Assembly: GCA_032622095.1 (NCBI GenBank)
Contig: CP136068.1
Span: forward strand, 113,783,546 to 113,847,545
DNA length: 64,000 nucleotides
Source: Siphonodentalium dalli
Taxonomy: Eukaryota > Mollusca > Scaphopoda > Gadilida > Siphonodentaliidae
Direction of reading: 5' to 3'
A model generated the notes under the pieces. The model saw only the letters and a program-made list of their open reading frames with translations. It was not told the origin of the DNA and made no database searches. The translations under genes were made by a program, and so were the position numbers. This document shows, one piece after another, positions 10,636 to 21,959 of this stretch. Position 1 is the first letter of the stretch. Each line of letters begins with the position of its first letter.

Positions 10636-13612
10636 CGTACCTTTCGTACTGATAAGAATTAAGAATAGCTAATAATAGTCACATAATGCACTACAACTGA
10701 TAAGAATTACGAATACCTAATAGTAGTCGCATAATGAACTACCACTGATAAGAATTACGAATACCTAATCGTAGTCGCACAATGAACTACTACTGATAAG
10801 AATTACGAATAAATAATAGTAGTCCCACAATGAACTACGAATAGCTAATAGTAGTCGCATAACGAACTACTACTGAAAAGAATTACGAATAGCTAATAGT
10901 AGTCGCATAATGAACTACCACTGATATGAATTACGAATGGCTAATAGTAGTCGCATAATGAACTACCACTGATATGAATTACGAATAGCTAATAGTAGTC
11001 GCATAATGAACTACTACTGATAAGAATTAAGAATAGTTAATAGTAGCGGCATAATGAACTACTACTGAAAAGAATTACGAATAGCTAATATTATTTGAAT
11101 AATGAACAACTACTGATAAGAATTACGAATAGCTAATGTTAGTTGCATAATGAAATACTACTGATAAGAATTACGAATAGTTAATATTAGTTGCATAATG
11201 AACTACTACTGATAAGAATTACGAATAGCTAATAATAGTCCCACAACGAACTACGAATAGCTAATAGTAGTCGCATAATGAACTACTACTGATAAGATTT
11301 ACGAATAGCTAATAGTAGTCGCATAATGAACTACCACTGATATGAATTACGAATAGCTAATAGTAGTCGCATAATGAACTACCACTGATATGAATTACGA
11401 ATAGCTAATAGTAGTCACATAATGAACTACTACTGATAAGAATTACGAATAGCTAATAGTAGTCGCATAATGAACTACCACTGATATGAATTACGAATAG
11501 CTAATAGTAGTCGCATAATGAACTACTACTGATAAGAATTACGAATAGCCAATAATAGTGGCATAAAGAACTAATACTATTAAGAATTACGAATAAATAG
11601 TAGTGATCACATAACGAACTACTACTGATAAGAATTACGAATAGCTAATAGTAGTCCCATAATGAACTACTACTGATAAGAATTATGAATAGCTAATAGT
11701 AGCGGCATAATGACTAATATTATTTGCATAATGAACTACTACTGATAAGAATTACGAATAGCTAATATTAGTTGCATAATGAAATACTACTGATAAGAAT
11801 TACGAATAGCTAATATTAGTTGCATAATGAACTACTACTGATAAGAATTACGAATAGCTAATATTAGACGCATAATGAACTACTACTGATAAGAATTACG
11901 AATAGCTAATAATAGTCGCATAATGAACTACTACTGATAAGAATTACGATTACTAATAATAGTCGCATGATGATATACTACTGATAAGAATTACGAATAG
12001 CTAATAGTAGTCGCATAATGAACTACCACTGATATGAATTACGAATATATAATAGTAGTCGCATAATGAACTACTACTGGTAAGAATTACGAATAGCTAA
12101 TAATAGTGGAATAATGAATTACTACTGATAAGAATTACGAATAAATAGTAGTGATCGCATAACGAACTACTACTGATAAGAATTACGAATTGCTAATAGT
12201 AGTCGCATAATGAACTACTACTGATATGAATTACGAATAGCTAATAGTAGCGGCATAATGACTAATATTATTTGCATAATGAATTACTACTGATAAGAAT
12301 TGCGAATAGCTAATATTAGTTGCATAATAAAATACTACTGATAAGAATTACGAATAGCTAATATTAGTTGCATAATGAACTACTACTGATAAGAATTACG
12401 AATAGCTAATATCAGTCGCATAATGAACTACTACTGATAAGAATTACGAATAGCTCATAATAGTCGCATAATGAACTACTACTGATAAGAATTACGATTA
12501 CTAATAATAGTCGCATAATGATATACTACTGATAAGAATTACGAATAGCTAATAGTAGTCGCATAATGAACTACTACTGATAAGAATTACGAATAGCTAA
12601 TAATAGTGGAATAATGAACTCCTACTGATAAGAATTACGAATAAATATTAGTGATCGCATAACGAACTACTAATGATAAGAATTACGAATTGCTAATAGT
12701 AGTTGCATAATGAACTACCACTGATATGAATTACGAATAGCTAATAGTAGTCGCATAATGAACTACTACTGATAAGAATTACGAATAGCTAATAATAGTG
12801 GAATAATGAACTACTACTGATAAGAATTACGAATAAATATTAGTGATCGCATAACGAACTACTACTGATATGAATTACGAATAGCTAATAGTAGTCGCAT
12901 AACGAACTACCACTGATATGAATTACGAATAGCTAATAGTAGTCGCATAATGAACCATTACTGATAAGAATTACGAATAGTTAATAGTAGTCGCACAATG
13001 AACTACTACTGATAAGAATTACGAATAGCTAATAGTAGTCGCATAATGAACTACTACTGATATGAATTACGACTAGCTAATAGTAGTCACATAATGAACT
13101 ACTACTGATATGAATTACGAATAGCTAATAGTGGTCACATAATTAACTACAAACTGATAAAACTTACGAATAGCTAACAGTAGTCACACAATTAACTACT
13201 ACTGTAAGAATTACGAATATTTAATAATAGACGCATAATGAACTACCACTGATAAGAATTACTAATAGTAGTCGCATAACGAACTACTACTGATAAGAAT
13301 TACGAATAGTAATAGTAGTCGCATAACGAACTACTACTGATAATAATTACGAATAGCGAATAGTAGTCGAATAACGAACTACTACTGATAAGAATTAACG
13401 AATGGCTAATAGTAGTCGTATGTTGCACTATTACAGATACGAAGTACGAATATTTAATAGACACATAATGAACTATCACTGATAAGAATTACCAGTAGCT
13501 AATAGTAGTCCTACAATGAACTGTTGATAAGAATTAAACTTACCTAATAGTAGTCTTATAATGAACTACTACTGATAAGAATTACGAATAACTAATATTA
13601 GTGGTATATTAA
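10636..13612 (+). repeat. 48-bp satellite, large array
   Basis: Roughly sixty units of the 48-bp repeat, with sub-variants (TAGTAGTCGC, AATATTAGTTGC, AATAATAGTGGAA) that recur in the same order over several hundred bases, for example near 11700-12150 and 12240-12660. That order implies higher-order duplication of multi-unit blocks. It follows copy B exactly as the short array follows copy A. Confidence 0.92.
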
Positions 13613-13622
13613 TCTGACCGGC

Positions 13623-13651
13623 CGATGTATGTACACATCGATAATTTCTAG
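13623..13651 (+). mobile_element. Possible Helitron-like 3' terminus
   Basis: A short hairpin CGATGT-ATGTAC-ACATCG (13623-13640) is followed by ATAATTT and then CTAG (13648-13651) with T next. Helitrons characteristically end in a small hairpin about ten bases before CTRR and insert next to T. This sits just after the satellite array. I could not define a matching 5' TC end, and copy A lacks the same terminus, so this is an inference. Confidence 0.4.
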
Positions 13652-14624
13652 TTGTTGATTGTTGACTGGTTTTAAGTTACACAAGAGTATATCGCACCAG
13701 AATAATTCACAAAAGCTTTGACGTCAACCATTAGTGACTGGCTAGTACATGACAATATAAACAACAACGTAGAACGTTTAGTCCGAATTGGTTGGTCACA
13801 GCTGGGTGTTTCGATATTCTCTTCTTCTGAATTAATGATCGCGAACTGATGTGTGAACACGGATCAGTCACTCACGATGCATCATATTCATATGTTTTCA
13901 ACGAAACATGTGCGGCTATAAGTTGAGACCCATGTTGCAAAATCATCGTCCAATTAGTCCGGGATATAATAGTGGTACCCTTGCACCCCCCTGGGACTTA
14001 ACTTTACCCCACTCATTTTTGTCCTTATTATGTCCTTCAAGTTTTAAGCAATCTTAACAAGAAAAAAGGTGGCCGTGTAGACTCCAGACAAGATGGCGTC
14101 CATCATGGCCGCCGTTTTTCAGACAAGACCCTAAGTCAGTTTATTGCAAATTATATCGGGAAAATCTTGTAAACTGTATGCAATGTATATATTTTCGTGA
14201 AGTTAAGATATTATGCCACTTGTATAGGGCGAAATTGAAACTCCACATCCAAGATTGCCGCCAAAATATGACGTTTTTTCACAAATATCTTCTAGATCAG
14301 TTTATGCTGTTTGGAACTGGTTGAGAAATGTGACTTTATTTTGTATGTCTTATATTAACGGATCATTGGAGCAATGACATGTGCCATTATTGGGGTCCTA
14401 TCCCCGTCCAATCCCTAAAAAAATCTATTTTACAGAAGCGACATAAGATTTCACAAACAATCACAATTGGGATTCTAGTCATATTTCAACAAGAAATGAA
14501 CAGAACTTTGTTATGTAGGTGAGGCATCTCATTACATATGAATATTCCAACTCATTGGAACCAAAATTGTTACCTTGGTTCATAATGGCTGCCAAAACGG
14601 CCGCCAAAATATGGAAAATGAGTC
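13652..14624. repeat. Gene-free sequence with ATGGCGGCC-type motifs
   Basis: No gene. Between 14085 and 14610 there are several copies of AAGATGGCGTCC, ATGGCCGCC and ATGGCTGCCAAAACGGC, embedded in AT-rich sequence like that near 1660, 17420 and 52500. It is probably a decayed interspersed repeat. Confidence 0.45.
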
Positions 14625-14743
14625 CCCTGTTTATAGCGGAATTTACAAAACGAATCCAGTAAATTAGGTCTGGACCGAGCATTTGGCGAGGTCCAGACCA
14701 AATTTACTGGACAAGTTATGTAAATTCCGCTATAAATAAGGGA
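14625..14743. mobile_element. Palindromic MITE of about 119 bp
   Basis: Arms of about 50 bp, CCTGTTTATAGCGGAATTTA through TAGGTCTGGACC and their inverted copies, surround the loop GAGCATTTGGCGA. There is no coding capacity. Confidence 0.75.
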
Positions 14744-15186
14744 TGACTTGTATATTCAATTTTTACATGATCCAAAACCTAGACAAAACATAATTATATC
14801 AATAAATGGGACGCGAAACTAACGTCGGCTTCTATAATGCATGCGATGACGTTTTACGTAACTATGCGTTGTTTTTCCCGCGTAAAGATAAATATAGACT
14901 CTCTGATGTATTTAATGGCGTATATTTAATGATATCACTTTTGAAACTCTTCATTCATTATAATTTGTTAGAAAAATATTGGAAGCCATAGTATTTTTCG
15001 ACGTAGCGTACGGAATGTCAACAGACGACAAACCGGAAGTTAAAGGTCACCTGACACTATTTCCTGTTATTAAACGAACGTTTAATATCACAGTCTATAT
15101 AATGGGTTTATTGAATGGAATAAGGGTAGGATCATGCAGTAAATATATGTTTTCCATGTTCGGTCTTATTGGTGATGATGTTTTAC
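14744..15186. other. No supported gene
   Basis: Two short open frames (14806-14991 and 14979-15212) overlap out of frame and have no recognisable motif. The second runs into the neighbouring palindrome. Confidence 0.4.
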
Positions 15187-15353
15187 ATAGGCAGAACACA
15201 ACGGGTGTTTGATTAGACCGCGTTTTACACAACGATTTGAGCATGGCATAGAAATATATTTCGCGAGTCGTAGATCGAGTGCAATAATTTCCTCCGCCAT
15301 TAACAACGATTTGTGTAAAACGCGGTCAATTCAAACACGAGTTGTGTTCTGTG
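15187..15353. mobile_element. Palindromic MITE of about 167 bp
   Basis: The left arm GCAGAACACAACGGGTGTTT, GATTAGACCGCGTTTTACAC is matched by an inverted right arm ending GAGTTGTGTTCTGTG, around a loop of about 60 bp. The open frame at 15209-15421 crosses it and is not a gene. Confidence 0.75.
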
Positions 15354-15829
15354 TTTATTCCATATCCTCCGATCAACAGATTCCGTTAACAAAACGAATG
15401 TTTAAGTCGTGTGTGAAATGAAACAACTCCCGTTATTGTGTGGTGTTTATATTTCCTCGTGGTATGACTCTACAAATACAGATACTATTCTGATTTCTGA
15501 ACATGGATTATTATATGTCAGGACTTATATTTTGCTCATTGCTGGCTAATCGCGCTCGGTGTTCCATAAATAAGCGATCTCATCATATGTACAGTAATAT
15601 CGTGTTCGTGCACAGAGGGAATTGTTGTTCATGATTAAAATTGCAGGTGATTTCGTTTAAAAAATACATAGATTTGTCCAAAAAGTATCTTATTTGGTCG
15701 ACATAAGATAATACCATGTTATGTAGATGTGTGTTGTTTCAACTCGTTATGATTTTTCGCGAGGTTGAGAATTGTTAAAATCAGGTATGTATGTATACTT
15801 ACTAAATTGTTCTATTTTCTATTTCTCAG
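15354..15829. other. No gene seen; ends in a strong acceptor
   Basis: AT-rich with no recognisable coding sequence. A donor-like CAG/GTATGT at 15784 lies only about 45 bp before the acceptor at 15829; the frame upstream of it hits a stop quickly, so I do not treat this as a mini-intron. Confidence 0.35.
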
Positions 15830-16016
15830 GGACAATTCGGATCTACATTCTGTTCATAACATGAACTATCTATCAGAAGTTCAGCTCTGTGATCTGAGAT
15901 GCTTTCTGAATAAATTAGCAAATGGTGTCAAGACAACTTCCTTAACAGATGTACAATTCACATTCACAGTGATTAAACGGAATTGTAAAGACAATATGTT
16001 TTCTGTGACACTGTGA
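15830..16016 (+). CDS. Candidate terminal exon, product unknown
   Basis: A strong splice acceptor (TGTTCTATTTTCTATTTCTCAG, its last 20 bases ending at 15829) is followed by one open frame to a TGA at 16014-16016. The first exon base is the third base of a codon, so an upstream exon must supply two. The 62-residue tail contains NMNYLSEVQLCDLRCFLNK and TSLTDVQFTFTVIK; I do not recognise a family. Downstream sequence has an AATAAA at about 16431, about 415 bp after the stop, consistent with a 3' untranslated region. No upstream exon was found. The chance of an open frame this long in AT-rich DNA is not negligible, so this is tentative. Confidence 0.3.
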
Positions 16017-17276
16017 GCTCTCATGATGGACAGGCAATATCTACAAAAAGGACCAACGCTTCTCAAGAATTGCATCTTATAATACAAAGATGAAAAGTTG
16101 GTAAATTCACGATGGCAGGAATTCCAAACTATTTGAGTTTGTCAAGAGTGCAATGGATGTCTGGGCGAAGCATCCATATGTATACTGTATAGTGATTCTT
16201 GAATATGTGGTCACAAAGGAATTCACCCCACGAAGCTAATGTGGATTTCTGTCTCATGTGCCAACAGTCTTATCATGGCATCGGGTATTTATCCACTTTA
16301 CTTGTTCTAAATGAAAATCTTGTTTTATGTTTGGAAAGTGCCATAATGTACACTTGAATGTGTATGTCTATTATAAATTGGACCGGTAATCACGGAAGAC
16401 ATGAAGACTCCATCGTGATGCCTTCTGATTAATAAATAATTGGTGCCAACAACATGAACATAATAGTTTAACTAAATCCAAATTCACGAACAACCCATAA
16501 TATCACAGTGGGTTATGCTGTTATCAGAATAACCTGCCCGGTAGTATCTTTATAAAAAATAACCGTCAACCTATTAATTTCTTGTTGTGTTTGTCATGTT
16601 CCAAGCTGCAATGCGCGCCATAATTCCGGTAGACCAAATTGATTGTTGTTGGGCCTCGCTACCAAACCAATTTTACTCCCACTAAACCTTATTTTCCACA
16701 CATATTATAATGGACTGATTTCAGTTAAAATTGTGTTTATTAAAGGTTATACAAACTTGCAGATACAATATAAGGTTTGAAAAGTCATAAGAACGTAACA
16801 ATGAAAACAAGTAAAGAAATTAAATAGCATTAAGCCTACTTACTGACCTTTAAATAAATCCCAACCACTGTCGTGTGGGCCAATAAAGAACGTCCCTTTT
16901 AGTTCCTCCCTTATACGGCAAAGGTGAGTGACTCAGTTTAGTTAGTAAGTAAAGTGAGTAAAAAGGATTAAATGAAATTAATATATATTACATGTATATA
17001 TCAATTGTGAATGTGTGAGTCTCTTTAGTGTGAATAACGTTATACAACTGTTTAATATCATTTGCTCCTACATACATGTACATGTACTACTATCTACATT
17101 CCTGAAGCATGACAACAAAAACCAATTATTATGTTCAATTGTGTGCTCAAAGAAAGCAAATACAACACTGGGGGGTTGCAGTCAATCCCTCGTTCCAGTT
17201 AGATGTTATATTTTATACAAAGCATGCGATATTTGAATGGCGACTAGTTTACCCATATGCTTGCAAAGGCCATATC
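16017..17276. other. Possible 3' UTR then intergenic sequence
   Basis: After the candidate terminal exon there is no further coding sequence that I can support. AT-rich, with no clear repeat boundaries until the TIR element at 17277. Confidence 0.35.
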
Positions 17277-19873
17277 TAGTCTGGTCGATAAACTAAAATT
17301 TTAGGGTCAACCTAGAATAAATTTGGACTAAGTTGGTATCTATTCCATTTTGAAGAGGAATAAATCCTCTATAACATATCCAAAATCAGCAAAAATCCGC
17401 TTTGAGCTTTTTCTGTATTCCAAGATGGCGTCCATGATGGCAGTTGGTATCGAAAATTTCTTAATTTCGGTGGTAGGTGCTCCAACTAATACCAAATTAG
17501 TAATAAAATAAAATAGGCACAAACAATGCTTAGTCGTAAACAATATCGGTAGAATGTCTGTCCCAATATGGCCGCCTGAATGGACAAAATCGAATGAAAT
17601 TTACAATTTCAGAGTTTAAGGGGAGCTTTTAATAATAGATGTAAGAATTCTCTCTAATGTATCGAGAGAGAGAGCAAACGAAAGCCAGGTTTCACACAAC
17701 GATTAAATATGGACTTTTTGGGCGCCAAGAAACATAAAAATAGCGCAGTTTTAACTGTACTGTTTATCTTGAATCGCGTAATATATGTCTAATTAAACAG
17801 TTAAATGTGATATAATAGGGATATATTGACCATGTGACCTGTTCTAGAAGCAGAAATGTATGTAATGAATACAGTCTCATGAATGTGACCGATAATCATT
17901 TATTTTTAAATCTACAACACAAAATCTGTCAAAATTCACTACTATAGAACAGTATGAGAGCTATTCATGTGGTACTAGGTAAATGTGTAGATCCTATTGT
18001 CCGTGTCTCAAAATAGTAGTCATATTTGCCTCCGGTCAAGTGATTAAACACGAATATTTCGATTTTATCACACAAAAACATGGTGGTATACCATGAACGC
18101 AATTTATCAAAATACAAACGAGTACAATAGACTAGCTTCAATAAATGCTCAACATAACCAAATTTGCCTACATACTCTGTGGCAGAGACTGTCTTTATAC
18201 CTCGAAATTATATGCACTAAGGCCACATATACGCAAAACGGACTTCCTTTTCTGCAACCGCATCTCCCTAATGTTACGCAATAGTCATATATGCTGCATA
18301 CACAATCATAAATAGCAACATTGAGTGAATGGTAAACGCAGAACTAATAACTTTAAACGCTGATGACCTGATATTTAGCGCAAGTATGTGGGTGGCAATG
18401 GTAATATAATTTCAAACAACAAGATACTGAAAACTAATAGTGTGCATTGCGTGGTACATATTCCCTTAGTAAAGTGCTGATTGAAGTAATTTGAACAAAA
18501 TTGTCTACTAAGAAACCGGTTTGAAAGCAGTATGAACATCGGTATTAAATAAAATGTACGATGTACAGTATGTTCGATCTAGTGAGATACGGTACTATTC
18601 TGTTGAAGAGTTGAATGTGTCTTTACAGTATAATCAACATCACGACATACGTGTACGGTTTATTATCACAGAGAGTGTTGAAAATTCCGGAAATATAACT
18701 GGAATTTACACAGCAAGGGTGTGCACTCAGTTTCTGCGTTATATTCAACAAGAAACCCATAGTCAGAAATGGTAACACGCTCAAGATCATATATTATATA
18801 CCCATGTAATTATAGAATATAAAATATATTGGTTTCGCTAATGACCATCTGAGAATTCCGTTAAAATAACAATAACAACCAGCACCTAATTAACGAACCG
18901 GCGGCCGACTCGGCCGTCTCCGACCACAACCATCAGTGGGCTGCAGAACGAAAAATATCTATAAAAGTTGAAATATAAGACTTACAAATTATCTTTTAAA
19001 TTTCTTTTATTGGTAATTGACATAGTTTGTCACAAACCAAAAATTCTACTTTATTGACATAATAATGTAAAGGACAATAAACGAAATTGAATTCCCAACT
19101 ACACCTTTTACCGAAACCGGCCTCCTGGTCGCGCAGTTCGACTTTTAAACCGGAAAAACCAATTATCTATAAATAAAATTTCCATAGGACCACATATATC
19201 AAAACATTGGAGAACAGTATACACGCGGTGCGCGCTAATAATTAATCACCATTCCAAAATGAAACTACCACTCACTGTGTGACGAAATATTACTTCGTGT
19301 GTTGAATGCCCGAAATAACTGTTTTTGGCCCGACTGTTGGATGCATTCTAAGCAGAAAACCTGAACATAAATCATTGGGTTAACGTGCGTTGCAGTGATC
19401 GATAAATCATTCACTTAGATCTGTTTTAATTATGTGTACCTTTAAAGATATATAATAATATACTTGCAAATTATCAATGTGTATTTTCGCTTATAGGTCG
19501 GTATCCAATATGTTGCTTTCGTCGTAGCATGGATTGGAGTTGCGGCCATTTTGACAGCCATTTCATCGCCGCGATTACATTATTTTCTTCCCCTGTCATT
19601 CTATTCGCCCTTTATACTCTAATTTCACACAAACTGGTATATATCGGATGGAGGATTAATCCGTTCTGGTGTCGCCGATGAGGGATGTTGTAGAAAAACT
19701 TACTTCACAAGGTCGAAAATGGGCACTTTTTTAAATCTCTGTAAAAATGTTTGATCAAAGCTGATTTCAGCGGCTTTTGAATATGTTGTAGAGGATATAT
19801 TCCTCTTCAAAATGAAATAAATACCAACTTAGTCCAAATTTATTCTAGACCAAACCTTTTATCGACCAGACTA
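17277..19873. mobile_element. 2.6-kb non-autonomous TIR element
   Basis: The ends are inverted: TAGTCTGGTCGATAAA at 17277 and its complement ending at 19873, with matching of about 145 bp inward through AAATTTGGACTAAGTTGGTA and AGGAATAAATCCTCTA. Just inside lies AAAATCCGCTTTGAGCTTT followed by AAGATGGCGTCC. An internal segment at about 17820-18300 matches, inverted, about 46240-46790, which lies inside the similarly sized TIR element at 44780-48677; both elements start with TAGTC. No transposase frame is visible. I do not see a clear target-site duplication. Confidence 0.7.
17820..18300 (+). repeat. Core segment shared with 46240-46790
   Basis: Shared strings include CATGGTGGTATAC, GCAATTTATCAAAA, GAGACTGTCTTTATACCT, CTGCAACCGCAT and CTCCCTAATGTTAC, present in reverse at 46240-46790. 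The open frame at 18093-18284 falls in it, but the match is at nucleotide level with indels, so no gene is called. Confidence 0.75.
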
Positions 19874-20590
19874 ACCAGGGATAGTTCACAATACAATACG
19901 TCCCAGAGTCGGGACATTTGGCTATTATGGTGTGTTTCCATATGCTTGTACACCAGTAGAGACGGTGGTGTCAGTTATGATATGGTTATCGATCGTGTGA
20001 TAAACACGGAACCGCGCATGTGTGTTACTGGCGGAAAGTTTGACGCTCCTGCAATATCGGAAGGATATTTGACAGGCCAACCAGGACCGTGGCGATATGG
20101 GGTTGGGGTGCGTCACCCCAACTATGTTAAAAGTTTTCAACAGTTGGAAATTTCACGTCTGACGAAACAGTGGTTGGAAATTTCACACCAACGATTGGTT
20201 GAACTTGTTCTTGTAATTTTATTTTCCACCAATTTATTGGTGTGGAATTTGTTGTTTTTATACCAACTTTTGCACATTTCCTACTTGTGGTCAATTTTTT
20301 TTAAAGAAATTACCATCAGTTGGAAATTATCAAACCTTAGGGGGTGTTAGTTGTCAAAATTGGTGTCAGTGTTGGAAAGATTGGATCCAGGTTTCTCAGG
20401 CTCCCCATGGCCAGTTAAAAACTTCTAATTAATTTAAGAAAATAATAATTTCCTACTTTTGGTTAAAATTGTGGACTGAAATTGCCATCGGTTGGAAATT
20501 TTCCAACCGTCGGGGAGAGGTGTGTAACCCTATACAATGACAGCTGGACGGTCGTGAGTATGTTAATATAATTTAATCTGTAATTTCCAG
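19874..20590. repeat. GTTGGAAATTTC-rich repeat
   Basis: GTTGGAAATT-type strings recur at about 20138, 20174, 20320 and 20490. They resemble parts of the repeat family at 21030-21500. The 134-codon open frame at 19946-20350 has no recognised domain and runs into the repeat, so it is not called. Confidence 0.45.
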
Positions 20591-20710
20591 GAAGAGTTAT
20601 CTCTCCTAATTAAAGTGTCTAAAAGGAGACGAAAATCTGAGTATATTGGTGGACCAGCTATACGTCCATTTTATCTGTATTGCACGTGTATGTTAATAGT
20701 ATTCATCTAA
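20591..20710 (+). CDS. Candidate terminal exon, low support
   Basis: The acceptor CTGTAATTTCCAG ends at 20590 and is followed by a frame of 39 codons open from its first base to TAA at 20708-20710. It includes the basic string KVSKRRRKSEY and a hydrophobic end. I do not recognise it and found no partner exon. It may be chance. Confidence 0.2.
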   Translation, partial: EELSLLIKVSKRRRKSEYIGGPAIRPFYLYCTCMLIVFI

Positions 20711-20989
20711 GGGAAATTGGAACCATTAAGACTGATTAGATAACTGTCTCAACGTGGGTTACACTGACTCATCGAATCCATAAGTGCTGGTCTATTGTCT
20801 CCTGGTTTGACCATTAAGTGTGACTTAACGTGGAGACAAAAGAATCCAGTTTATCGGGTTCCAAGTTCTCAACAGAGAGAAAATTCTCTACCACGCAAGC
20901 TTAAAGTAAAGTTGTAATGTATTTTAGCACCGTGACTGCTCATTTACATGTTTACTTGTAATGTTAATAAATCTCATCATGTCTAAGAA

Positions 20990-21500
20990 TTCTTACTTAG
21001 TGAAAAGGAAACATGGGAGTGTCACAGGTGCCAGGTGGAAATTTCCAACAATTGCAAAGGTTGATGCCGGTCTAAATGCCAGGAATTTGCTATTTTCATT
21101 TTCAGAAATAAAAATGTTCTCACCACGGGCCGAACCATGGGCACCCCGGTGTGACCCTCGCCCGTGTCCGTGTGATTTTGCCTGAAGTTAAACCACTATT
21201 TCCTATTATTTTTGTAATTGTCTGGTTAAGATTTCAAAATGTTCTTATACAGAATGATTTGCAGCCCATTAGATTGTGTTCTTCCCTCTGGCTAGTGACC
21301 ACAAAACTACCGATTCATTCAGAGTCGCCCATAATCCAGAACTTTAAGGGAACGGTTGTGACAAATCAATACACAACGTCGGGGTGCAAATGGGTTACGC
21401 TAACTGGTGGGTTTTGGTCCGGTTCAAGGGGGTGGGGTGCAGTTGGAAACTCCAATGTGGACGTCACTCCCCCAACGAAGACCCTCTAGCCCCGTCCCCG
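20990..21500 (+). repeat. Interspersed repeat, family G, copy 1
   Basis: Shares with 35490-35855 and 41660-41825 the order: AGGTGGAAATTTCCAACA, GCCGGTCTAAATG, CTATTTTCATTTTCAG, CTCACCACGGGCC, then GGTTCAAGGGGGTG, GTTGGAAACTCC, GTGGACGTCAC and CCCCGTCCC. The open frame at 21151-21489 is inside the repeat and is not a gene. Confidence 0.7.
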
Positions 21501-21958
21501 AGTCCAAGCGATAATTACGCCATTGCAATCGTCCGATAAATACATTTGTTTTCAGTCACAGTCCGAAACGTCAATAAAGCGAGCTTTGTGTAGTTTCCCC
21601 GAGTGCTGTTGAGCCAATAATTATCATTACAATATTTGCAATACAGTTGGAAAAATATGGTTAAATTGACCAATTATATGGTTTATAGTAAATTTAGAAC
21701 GCAAAATAAATAAACTACACGTAGTGTTTGGAACTTTGATTCTGCAAACCTTAAATATTTCAACCAATACTTTAGCTGTAAGTGAAATCTGAAGAAACAG
21801 ATTAATTTGTTGTTTTATCAGCATTGTTGTAGCTAAAGAAAACTCATTTTCGCCGCTTAAATTTGCTTTCAACTTGAACACCCTTTGTCAAAACTATCCG
21901 AGCACAACGTGTGCCTTTAAATATGTTCTAATTATGTCATCTATATATATATATATAT
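21501..21958. other. No gene seen
   Basis: AT-rich, ending in a short (AT)n run at about 21943-21957. The reverse frame at 21627-21881 has no recognised features. Confidence 0.35.
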
Positions 21959-21959
21959 T

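Noticed and set aside
15785-15829. 45-bp mini-intron before the candidate exon at 15830
   Set aside because: The donor matches, but the frame upstream meets a stop within about ten codons and has no start.
19946-20350. 134-codon plus-strand frame
   Set aside because: No recognised domain; the second half lies in the GTTGGAAATT repeat.
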